From the NCBI GenBank assembly GCA_013399875.1, contig VXAZ01007626.1, positions 186,001 through 250,000 on the forward strand: a DNA stretch of 64,000 nt, read 5' to 3'. The notes under the pieces were generated by a model. That model searched no databases. It was not told the DNA's origin and saw only the letters and a list, made by a program, of their open reading frames with translations. The stretch comes from Gymnorhina tibicen (taxonomy: Eukaryota > Chordata > Aves > Passeriformes > Artamidae). A program made the position numbers and the translations under genes. Within the stretch, counting starts at the first letter, position 1; each line of letters starts with the position of its first letter. Of the stretch, positions 60,301-64,000 are shown in pieces.

Positions 60301-62786
60301 TTATGCTGTGTTATTTCACTAGTAAGATAGTTTTGTTCCTTTCCTCGCTGTGTTTCTGATCCTGATGCAGCCCTTTTCTTGTCAGATTCTTGTCACAAGA
60401 AGCAGTCCAGACTTGGAGATCCTATTTTTGTGTCACGTTTTTCTTTAATGGTTTATCTCTGTAAGGAATACATCACTCAAAAGTGGCTTCCTTCTGGAAA
60501 TAATGTATTGTCTAGTGTAGCTCTTAATTGATGAGGCAGCAGGTAGAAGGGTAAAGTTCTCCTGTGTGCAATGAAGCTCTTAGTGAATTGTTACCCCTTT
60601 ATGAGTATTAACAGGGAAGCTCCAGAACATTTTACCTGTATTTGAACTGTGTTTTGTCAGGCACTCAGTTCAGTGCCAGTGGGACATACTGAATTTCCTG
60701 TTTTCTCTTCTGTCTTCTTAAACACAATTGGGTTAAAAATAAATCTCAGAAAAAGTTATTTTTACCCAGGCTTGTGATTAGCAATGTAGCAGGGATTAAC
60801 AATCACTTTTATTGTCGCAAGTGAGGGACAGCAAATGTCTCTGTGAGAATGTAACTGCATAAGTAAGGAGGGGTAAGCACAGGGAATGCTTTAAATTATG
60901 AAATTGACTTTCATAAGTGTGTTTTATTTCATTTAAGTTTTCTATGCAAAATAACTCACGTATAGTTGTTTTATATCTTTTCAGGTCTGTAAACAACCAG
61001 TACTGCAGAAAAGTGATAGGTGGGATGGTTTGGAACCCGTCTATGAGACGATCCTTATCAGTTGAGCACCTAGAGACCAAAAGCCTTCCTTCTCGATCAC
61101 CTCCTGTTACCCCCAATTGGTAAATCCATTTTCAGCCTTTTCCACACCTTCTAGCCTCCTACTGTTTCTAATTGTATGTACTCTAGCAGAATAATTATGT
61201 AGTGTGTACATATATATTTAAACATTGTTATTCTGAGAATATACATGACAACAGAAGGGTGAGTGTCACTTACCTCAACTTCAGCAAGTTGACTTTCATG
61301 CTGTCTGCCAAGATCTTATACCCAAGTTAAGCCATTGTGTTTCTGGATTGGTGGACAACAGGGTGGTTGAATAAAAGCATTAAAATGGTTGGATGACTGG
61401 ACTAAGAAGGTAGTTGTTAATGGGTCACACTCTACCTGGACAACAATAAAAAGTAGATGACTACAGGAGTCTCTCTTGGGACCTGTCCTGCTTAACATCT
61501 TTATGACATGGAGGAGGCAATGGTGTGCTTGATCATAAAGTTTGCAGATGGCAGCAAACTAGAGGGATGAATCAATAAGCCTTTGGGCAGGGCTGCCCTC
61601 CAAACTGATCTCAATTATCTGGAGAAATGGGCCAATAGGAAATGTGTGAAATTCAACAAACATAGAATCCTGAGAAGTAAGAACCCAGTGCAACTATATT
61701 GTCTGCAGTGCAGCTTTCTGGAAAACGACCAGATAATCTTTATAGGCAGAAGTGGTACATGAGCCATCTGGTGTGTCCTGAAAGCAAAGAAGTCCACTTC
61801 AACCTGGCAGAATTAACATAATTGTAGATGGAAGGTCAGTGGAAGTGAGAGCCCCCTTTTGCTCAGCATTCTCTACATTTTATTTGAATGCTGCAGCCCT
61901 TTTTGTCTGCAAGTACAAGACAAACCGGAGCAAGCTCAGCAAAGACCACCAGCTCCAAGGCTGTCAGGAGGCTGGAGCACCTACTCTGCTAGGAGAGGCT
62001 GACATAGTGGTACTTGTTCAGCCTGGAGAAGCAGGGGTTTCCCAGATGCCTAATAACAGCCTGGAATTACATCCAGCTACAGGATGAGGCCAGGTTCTTC
62101 AGTATTGCGTGGTAGGAGGATAAGGCAACAAGCATATGTTGAAACAAGAGAGGTTCTGTCAGGATATAATGGAAAAACTGCTTTTCCACGTGGACAGTCG
62201 TTGCCTGGAGAAACTGTGGTCTCCATCCTTCAGATTTTTGAAATGTGAGTGGGTAAAGCCTAAAGCAGCCTACTCTGGCCTTAGTTGACCCTGCTTTGAG
62301 CAGAAGGTTGGACTAGATGACCCCCATGTGTCCCTTCCAACCAGAATTATCCTATGATTGGAACTTTAATAATATAAGTTGCATTTTACAGGGGTGAAAA
62401 CACCAAATCAGTTCAGTGTACTGAACCTAGCAGTGTATGATTGCCTAGTATACCATACAAAATGCTTAAAAATTGATTATTTAAAGTGAGACTTATAGGC
62501 CTATTATGAAGATTCAGGCCATAACTGCAATAGATAGAAATTTTTCTTTTATAAAGTTTCGTGAAATATTCTGATCTTCCTGCATGTGTTTCTATTCTGT
62601 ATTTTTAAGGCGGAGTCCTAGACTACGTCACGAAATCCGCAAACCACGACACTCATCTGTAGATAACCTTGCAAACGAGATTAGTTATATTACTGAAACA
62701 GAGGATGTTTTTTACACATATAAGGGCTCTCCAACATCAAAGGACAGTGATTCAGAATTCTCTCAGAACCGTAGTCCACAGAGGAG
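12211..62786 (+). CDS. PTPN3: PTPN3 (PTPH1) FERM-PDZ tyrosine phosphatase, 5' portion (13 coding exons, spliced)
   Basis: This is the spliced coding region of a non-receptor protein tyrosine phosphatase that works at the membrane-cytoskeleton interface. Thirteen exons bounded by AG/GT join in one frame into 437 codons plus 2 nt. The translation begins [20 protein letters not shown] and follows mammalian PTPN3 closely. It is clearly closer to PTPN3 than to its paralogue PTPN4, for example in [20 protein letters not shown] and [14 protein letters not shown]. The FERM domain covers roughly residues 29-312, followed by the FERM-adjacent segment and a Ser/Pro-rich linker. The family is about 910 residues long, so the PDZ domain (near 510-580) and the catalytic domain (near 645-900) lie beyond the window. 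By family knowledge, FERM directs membrane targeting and PDZ recruits partners. No stop, frameshift or lost splice site is visible, so the gene appears functional. Introns range from 158 bp to 10.6 kb. Confidence 0.95.
13762..14086 (+). mobile_element. CR1 LINE, 3' end with remnant of ORF2 C-terminus
   Basis: The segment runs from the CR1 'cagctttctggtacctaaa' region to the terminal aaaccattctatgatt. It holds a 78-codon open frame (13819-14055) with the typical reverse-transcriptase tail motif [20 protein letters not shown]. It is one of the better preserved CR1 copies here. It is truncated far into the 5' side, as is usual for CR1, and is not capable of autonomous movement. Confidence 0.92.
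18260..18634 (+). other. Unrecognised open frame of 124 codons inside an intron
   Basis: An uninterrupted frame encodes a hydrophilic polypeptide with a charged C-terminal half (for example [20 protein letters not shown]). I do not recognise it. The surrounding 17940-18900 sequence is less AT-rich than its neighbours, and the frame lies wholly within a PTPN3 intron. It may be chance, or a remnant of an old interspersed element. No promoter or splice context supports a gene. Confidence 0.2.
21820..22060. repeat. GC-rich patch resembling a dispersed avian repeat
   Basis: This patch stands out from AT-rich intron. Internally related phrases recur, such as ccactggctgcaggtggatc and ctccatgggctacgggggca, followed by cttcaccatggtctg. 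From memory, phrases of this type (a lightly diverged 'ctccatgggctgcagg' series) occur in many copies in bird genomes, possibly within endogenous retroviral elements. I cannot name the family. Several overlapping open frames here are a by-product of the base composition. Confidence 0.4.
22914..23021 (+). CDS. PTPN3: PTPN3 coding exon 2 (residues 47-82, FERM F1)
   Basis: The acceptor ttttcag ends at 22913 and the donor gtaagt starts at 23022. The exon is 108 nt, phase 0 to 0. It reads [20 protein letters not shown] followed by KEYFGLQ and ends VDSP. The EYFGL motif is the hallmark of the ubiquitin-like F1 lobe in FERM-type phosphatases and band 4.1 proteins. Confidence 0.96.
23022..23179. other. 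158-bp PTPN3 intron dominated by a hairpin
   Basis: The shortest intron of the gene. It starts gtaagt and ends ttcacag. Positions 23042-23068 pair with 23087-23113 as a 27-bp stem (one mismatch, one G-T position) around an 18-nt loop. The sequence alternates purine and pyrimidine (TG/TA/CA). Confidence 0.9.
23042..23113. repeat. Near-perfect inverted repeat (27-bp arms, 72 nt overall)
   Basis: The outer 13-bp arms (23042-23054 and 23101-23113) are exact reverse complements. The inner 14-bp arms (23055-23068 and 23087-23100) differ at one pair, with one further G-T wobble. The overall size resembles a pre-miRNA hairpin, but the low-complexity TG/CA composition makes a microsatellite origin at least as likely. 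Confidence 0.9.
23180..23222 (+). CDS. PTPN3: PTPN3 coding exon 3 (residues 83-97, FERM F1)
   Basis: A short 43-nt exon between the acceptor ttcacag (ending 23179) and the donor gtaagac (starting 23223). It encodes [14 protein letters not shown] plus the first base of a glycine codon, so it ends in phase 1. The WL..SKPI.KQLK motif is conserved across band 4.1-type FERM domains. The upstream intron is only 158 bp. Confidence 0.95.
23223..24297. other. PTPN3 intron (1.1 kb)
   Basis: AT-rich intron with no repeat element or additional exon that I can recognise. Confidence 0.8.
24298..24376 (+). CDS. PTPN3: PTPN3 coding exon 4 (residues 97-123, FERM F1/F2)
   Basis: The acceptor attgcag ends at 24297 and the donor gtaact starts at 24377. 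The exon is 79 nt, entering in phase 1 and leaving in phase 2. With the previous exon it reads [20 protein letters not shown] then LQQEQT. The FRV(R/K)F(F/Y) strand before the F1-F2 junction is typical of the family. A single-N assembly gap with duplicated flanks lies 316 bp downstream in the following intron. Confidence 0.95.
24377..25827. other. PTPN3 intron (1.45 kb) with an assembly gap
   Basis: This holds the only ambiguous base of the window (N at 24692), flanked by near-identical copies of about 77 bp. The rest is ordinary AT-rich intron. Confidence 0.85.
24615..24770. repeat. Direct duplication flanking a single N (probable assembly artefact)
   Basis: 24615-24691 and 24693-24770 are almost identical. 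They differ at one base near the start (tttgcatcttg versus tttccatcttg) and by one T in the poly-T run. Each includes the poly-T run followed by gagtctacatgccctatgtc and ends in ttgtatcaac. A single N joins them. This is what an unresolved overlap at a contig junction looks like, so the true genome probably has one copy. Confidence 0.85.
25828..25872 (+). CDS. PTPN3: PTPN3 coding exon 5 (residues 123-138, FERM F2)
   Basis: A 45-nt micro-exon between the acceptor ttttctag (ending 25827) and the donor gtaata (starting 25873), phase 2 to 2. It encodes [15 protein letters not shown] and the first two bases of an arginine codon. The (Y/F)FLQ(L/I)K.DI..GR motif opens the alpha-helical F2 lobe of FERM domains. 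Confidence 0.94.
25873..26811. other. PTPN3 intron (0.94 kb)
   Basis: Intron between two short FERM exons. It has a local short repeat (attatccca, three times, near 25960-25990) and nothing else notable. Confidence 0.8.
26812..26864 (+). CDS. PTPN3: PTPN3 coding exon 6 (residues 138-156, FERM F2)
   Basis: The acceptor atttccag ends at 26811 and the donor gtaagt starts at 26865. The exon is 53 nt, entering in phase 2 and leaving in phase 1. It encodes [18 protein letters not shown]. The A..LASYAVQ helix is a standard F2-lobe signature (compare LASFAVQ in PTPN4). The next intron is 8.8 kb. Confidence 0.95.
26865..35699. other. PTPN3 intron (8.8 kb)
   Basis: The intron contains a CR1 fragment near 31110-31388 and a long polypyrimidine tract near 34870-34900. 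There is also an unrecognised antisense open frame at 32881-33093. No further exon or RNA gene is recognised. Confidence 0.75.
31110..31388 (+). mobile_element. CR1 LINE fragment, 3' end
   Basis: Landmarks are gagctcaagttgcgccaggg near 31141, the 'tttaggttctgtattaggacaaatttcttcacc' region, and the terminus 'gtccaacccaaatgattttgtgattct'. It is diverged and has no preserved open frame. Confidence 0.88.
35700..35820 (+). CDS. PTPN3: PTPN3 coding exon 7 (residues 156-196, FERM F2)
   Basis: The acceptor cttaacag ends at 35699 and the donor gtaatg starts at 35821. The exon is 121 nt, phase 1 to 2. It encodes [20 protein letters not shown] followed by [20 protein letters not shown]. The GDY motif, GYLS..FIP and the closing LHEQH are diagnostic of FERM-type phosphatases. 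A 32-bp unit is tandemly repeated starting 20 bp after the donor. Confidence 0.96.
35840..35896. repeat. Imperfect tandem repeat, 32-bp unit, about 1.8 copies
   Basis: The unit beginning ctcttgaacttttaaagaaa at 35840 is repeated from 35872 as ctcttgagcttttaaagaaa. It starts 20 bp inside the intron downstream of the GT donor. Confidence 0.85.
36973..36978. repeat. Left target-site duplication of solo LTR
   Basis: ctcatg, identical to 37500-37505. Confidence 0.88.
36979..37499 (-). mobile_element. Solo LTR of an endogenous retrovirus, antisense, with 6-bp target duplication
   Basis: A GC- and CpG-richer block is bounded by TGTCGCTGTG and ACTACAACA, so it has TG...CA ends in either orientation. 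The hexamer ctcatg flanks it exactly on both sides (36973-36978 and 37500-37505). In the minus orientation it starts TGTTGTAGTCCCC, has a TATA-like gataaag near 37250 and an AATAAA signal at 37189-37194, giving a U3-R-U5 order. No internal retroviral genes are present, so it is a solo LTR left by recombination. A 134-codon open frame inside (37038-37439, minus) has no coding meaning. Target duplications of 6 bp are typical of alpha- and beta-like (ERVK-type) elements. Confidence 0.88.
37500..37505. repeat. Right target-site duplication of solo LTR
   Basis: ctcatg, identical to 36973-36978. Confidence 0.88.
40140..40227 (+). CDS. PTPN3: PTPN3 coding exon 8 (residues 196-225, FERM F2/F3)
   Basis: The acceptor, a T-rich tract ending in tttag, stops at 40139 and the donor gtatgt starts at 40228. 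The exon is 88 nt, entering in phase 2 and leaving in phase 0. It encodes [20 protein letters not shown] then [10 protein letters not shown]. The (L/I)ARTLE.YGVE motif marks the F2-F3 boundary in band 4.1-family proteins. [11 protein letters not shown] is PTPN3-specific rather than PTPN4-like. Confidence 0.96.
40228..45585. other. PTPN3 intron (5.4 kb)
   Basis: The intron contains an LTR-like element near 41515-42110. The rest is AT-rich with no recognised exon. Confidence 0.75.
41515..42110 (-). mobile_element. Probable endogenous retrovirus LTR, antisense
   Basis: Reading the minus strand gives CCAAT-type sites, then a TATA-like tttaaaaagg (complement of 41744-41753). About 110 bp later comes AATAAA (complement of 41627-41632), followed by a tail ending in the cccctcatcaggggaggtct region near 41540-41560. 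This is the promoter, R and U5 order of a retroviral LTR. I could not find a target-site duplication, so both ends are approximate. It differs in sequence from the solo LTR at 36979, so it belongs to another family. Confidence 0.55.
45586..45674 (+). CDS. PTPN3: PTPN3 coding exon 9 (residues 226-255, FERM F3)
   Basis: The acceptor tttgcag ends at 45585 and the donor gtaaat starts at 45675. The exon is 89 nt, phase 0 to 2. It encodes [20 protein letters not shown] followed by KLICTSFYP and the start of a tryptophan codon. This is the beginning of the PH/PTB-like F3 lobe, which binds membranes or peptide ligands in FERM proteins. Confidence 0.96.
45675..50915. other. PTPN3 intron (5.2 kb)
   Basis: The intron has a short (TC)n tract near 47475-47495 and a G/T-rich tract near 49023-49100. 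Two neighbouring antisense open frames (47493-47726 and 47750-48007) are unrecognised. No transposable element could be named. Confidence 0.7.
49025..49057 (+). other. Putative G-quadruplex motif
   Basis: Four G runs (GGGG 49025-49028, GGG 49032-49034, GGGGG 49045-49049, GGGG 49054-49057) are separated by T-rich loops of 3, 10 and 4 nt. They lie on the sense strand of an intron. The 10-nt loop makes it a relaxed-definition quadruplex. More G/T-rich sequence follows. Confidence 0.6.
50916..50979 (+). CDS. PTPN3: PTPN3 coding exon 10 (residues 255-276, FERM F3)
   Basis: The acceptor cttttag ends at 50915 and the donor gtaagt starts at 50980. The exon is 64 nt, entering in phase 2 and leaving in phase 0. 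It encodes [20 protein letters not shown] followed by KH. The W..I.KISFK.K.F.I motif is the basic F3 strand pair found in nearly all band 4.1-type FERM domains. Confidence 0.96.
52511..52567 (+). mobile_element. Very short CR1 3'-terminal fragment
   Basis: Only the last 55-60 bp of CR1 are present: gcttggaacaagatggattt, then aaggtcctttccaaccccaa and the terminal accattctatgattct. Confidence 0.8.
54994..55027. repeat. Palindromic ladder of an 8-10 bp unit
   Basis: gactattc (54994-55001), its inverse gaatagtc (55004-55011), then gactattcca (55018-55027) follow each other with 2- and 6-nt spacers. Two mutually exclusive hairpins can form: an 8-bp stem with a 2-nt spacer and a 10-bp stem with a 6-nt loop. 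Confidence 0.9.
55262..55561 (-). pseudogene. Candidate retrocopy or relic coding fragment, unidentified
   Basis: On the minus strand, one frame from 55561 to a stop at 55262-55264 reads like a polar protein (starting [20 protein letters not shown]) with only two internal stops, TGA then TAA. Each could come from one C-to-T change. A second frame over the same stretch (55554-55231) is fully open for 107 codons and contains [20 protein letters not shown]. Two long frames on one strand in AT-rich intron are unusual. They may reflect a decayed processed copy, possibly with a frameshift, but I do not recognise the parent protein and see no poly-A tail. Chance remains possible. Confidence 0.3.
56040..56212 (+). 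CDS. PTPN3: PTPN3 coding exon 11 (residues 277-334, FERM F3 and FERM-adjacent)
   Basis: The acceptor ctgttacag ends at 56039 and the donor gtaagt starts at 56213. The exon is 173 nt, phase 0 to 2. It begins [20 protein letters not shown] and continues [20 protein letters not shown]. The [17 protein letters not shown] block is the C-terminal helix of F3 and closes the FERM domain near residue 312. The remainder ([12 protein letters not shown]) belongs to the FERM-adjacent segment. Confidence 0.96.
56213..60984. other. PTPN3 intron (4.8 kb)
   Basis: AT-rich intron. It has a degenerate telomere-like run near 59408-59443 and a poly-T run near 60026-60041. No exon or mobile element is recognised. 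Confidence 0.75.
59408..59443 (+). repeat. Degenerate telomere-like TTAGGG tract
   Basis: gattaggggtttaagattag followed by agttagggtttaggatt contains several imperfect TTAGGG/TTTAGG units. It is too short and diverged to be certain. Confidence 0.4.
60985..61119 (+). CDS. PTPN3: PTPN3 coding exon 12 (residues 334-379, linker with 14-3-3 site)
   Basis: The acceptor ttttcag ends at 60984 and the donor gtaaat starts at 61120. The exon is 135 nt, phase 2 to 2. It begins [20 protein letters not shown] and contains [20 protein letters not shown]. The serine in RSLSVE is residue 359 when counted from the chosen ATG. That equals the human PTPH1 position reported as a 14-3-3 docking phosphoserine, and it confirms that no residue has been gained or lost up to this point. 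Confidence 0.96.
61120..62609. other. PTPN3 intron (1.5 kb), mostly a CR1 element
   Basis: About 1 kb of this 1.5-kb intron is CR1 sequence (61320-62360), and the flanks are ordinary intron. The CR1 tail ends about 250 bp before the next acceptor. Confidence 0.85.
61320..62360 (+). mobile_element. CR1 LINE, about 1 kb, decayed ORF2 3' part and 3' UTR
   Basis: This is the longest CR1 copy here. It contains the decayed reverse-transcriptase region: gggacctgtcctgcttaaca, the 'catctttatgacatggagg' stretch, and aagtttgcagatggcagcaa, which corresponds to the FAD catalytic neighbourhood. Next comes the ttcagcctggagaagcaggg region. The 3' end is ggttggactagatgaccccc followed by ccttccaaccagaattatcctatgattg. 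Frameshifts and stops break the frame, so it is dead. Confidence 0.9.
62610..62786 (+). CDS. PTPN3: PTPN3 coding exon 13 (residues 379-438, linker)
   Basis: The acceptor tttttaag (a less common AAG end) stops at 62609 and the donor gtaagg starts at 62787. The exon is 177 nt, phase 2 to 2. It encodes [20 protein letters not shown], then [20 protein letters not shown], and ends near SQNRSPQRR. It is a polar, Ser-rich linker between FERM and [17 protein letters not shown] is shared with mammalian PTPN3. No further exon is recognisable before the window ends. Confidence 0.94.
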
Positions 62787-64000
62787 GTAAGGACTTCTGC
62801 AAACAATCCATTGCCTATTTTGACTTTTTTAAAAGCACCGAACAAAAACCAAAGTGTTGTAGTGCAAAACAGTCACAGCTGTAATATTACAATGAGTTCA
62901 AACAGTTTTGTGTTTGCATAAGCTTTATTTTGACCAATTGCTATACTTCAAATGCCATGACACAAAATGACAAGTCAAAAGCAAACCAACCTTTCATCCC
63001 TAAACAATACACAGTAGTTGAGCTGTTAGTAAAATTAGAGGAACTATTAAGGCCTGCCTGTTCAAATCAGTATTATCCTGTTCCCTAATAGCTTTGCAAC
63101 CCTTTCTTACCTGTCAAAACTCTTTTTTGTGAGGAGAAAGACTTAGTGAACTCCTTCACTCATGTTCCACATCATCAGCTCAGCCTTGTCAAAGGCTGAA
63201 AGAGGTATTGCATTCGAGTATACGGAAGAACATCATCATGCTAGTGGTCATCCATCTTTTTCTTCTTCAGAGGAACTGTCAATGGCTTGTCTAAAGGCAG
63301 TGTCTGCTTTTTGGCTGTATTCCTTGAGGACCAACTTTGTTCTCTGCAGTGCTTTAACCACTGCTAGGTTTGCTTCCAGGACTTGAAGCACTTGTCTTTG
63401 TGCACTCTGATTATTTGTTTGCTCATGTATTACATCATATGTGTGGCTACTCATTTCTTAATGGGTAACTTCAGATTATCACAATATCAACTTCAGAAAT
63501 AATATACAAAGTCATTAATTTTTCAGTCTCAAAACGAAAACAGCTACTTTAAAACTTGGAGCTGGGGAGAATGCTATGTATTAAAATGCAGGTTCCTTTG
63601 TAGCATTACAAAAGAAAAATGGTTCCTAGTGATGCCTAGTGACTTTAAGGCAAGGTATATTTTGAGAAGCAATGCCTTAATGGAAGCTGATAGGACTCAC
63701 CTACCTCTCTGACAGTGTGCAGCTACTAAATGTAGCTTTAAATTCTGGATTTAAACTGTTTTCTTTAAATTCTGTAATATTGTTACTACATTACAGCAGA
63801 GAGTTGTCAATAAAAGAGGAAAAATTGACATGTAGTGTGCATATTTGGAGTTTGTCACTCTTTTGAGTGTATTAAGTATTTTGTCACTTCATTTTTCTTT
63901 TTTTTCTGACTGGAAGACACCTGAACCTTAATACTATTTATCAAATACTAATGGCAGTAGTAGCCATAATAATAAATAAAAGTGAGGCCTCTAGATGTGA
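62787..64000. other. Start of the next PTPN3 intron, to the window edge
   Basis: No PTPN3 exon is recognisable. The stretch from about 62925 to 63454 carries the antisense retrocopy candidate described separately. Confidence 0.7.
62925..63454 (-). pseudogene. Candidate processed retrocopy or small antisense gene, unidentified
   Basis: On the minus strand an ATG at 63454 opens 68 codons (starting MSSHTYDVIHEQTNNQSAQR) predicted to be a charged, heptad-like helix. It ends in an acidic tail (SSSEEEKDG) and a TGA at 63248. After a 3'-UTR-like stretch, AATAAA appears (complement of the TTTATT near 62921-62927). The order of start, helical frame, natural-looking C-terminus and polyadenylation signal resembles the 3' part of an mRNA. 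I do not recognise the protein. There is no clear poly-A tract, and a stop codon lies just upstream of the ATG. Confidence 0.35.

Noticed and set aside
63880..63960. Possible next PTPN3 exon after a T-rich tract ending ctgactg
   Set aside because: No AG acceptor continues in phase 2 with the expected SLSEN-type linker sequence. Stops occur at once.

Overview
The window looks like a bird nuclear genome. It has long AT-rich introns with GT-AG splice sites, several truncated CR1 LINEs ending in the avian 'ATTCTATGATT'-type tail, LTRs of endogenous retroviruses, and almost no CpG-rich sequence. I cannot assign a species. It contains one host protein-coding gene that I can support: the 5' half of PTPN3 (PTPH1), a FERM-PDZ protein tyrosine phosphatase, on the + strand.

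Layout. Positions 1-12193 are upstream or intron-1 sequence without a visible CpG-island promoter, so the first, non-coding exon probably lies outside the window. Thirteen coding exons follow: 12194-12348 (start ATG at 12211), 22914-23021, 23180-23222, 24298-24376, 25828-25872, 26812-26864, 35700-35820, 40140-40227, 45586-45674, 50916-50979, 56040-56212, 60985-61119 and 62610-62786. Joined, they keep one open frame of 1313 nt (437 codons plus 2 nt). They encode the whole FERM domain, the FERM-adjacent segment and part of the linker. The PDZ and phosphatase domains must lie downstream of 64000.

The introns hold the remaining structure. CR1 fragments lie at about 1171, 13762, 31110, 52511 and 61320. 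A 521-bp antisense solo LTR with a perfect 6-bp target-site duplication lies at 36979-37499, and a second LTR-like element at about 41515-42110. There is a GC-rich repeat-like patch at about 21820-22060 and two candidate retrocopy fragments on the minus strand (about 55262-55561 and 62925-63454). A 158-bp intron contains a 27-bp near-perfect hairpin. A direct duplication around a single N at 24692 is most likely an assembly artefact.

I found no CRISPR array, operon, tRNA or rRNA gene, and no clearly new gene system. The best leads for novelty are the short-intron hairpin, the two unrecognised antisense retrocopy-like frames, the perfect 24-bp palindrome at 3991 and the palindromic ladder at 54994.
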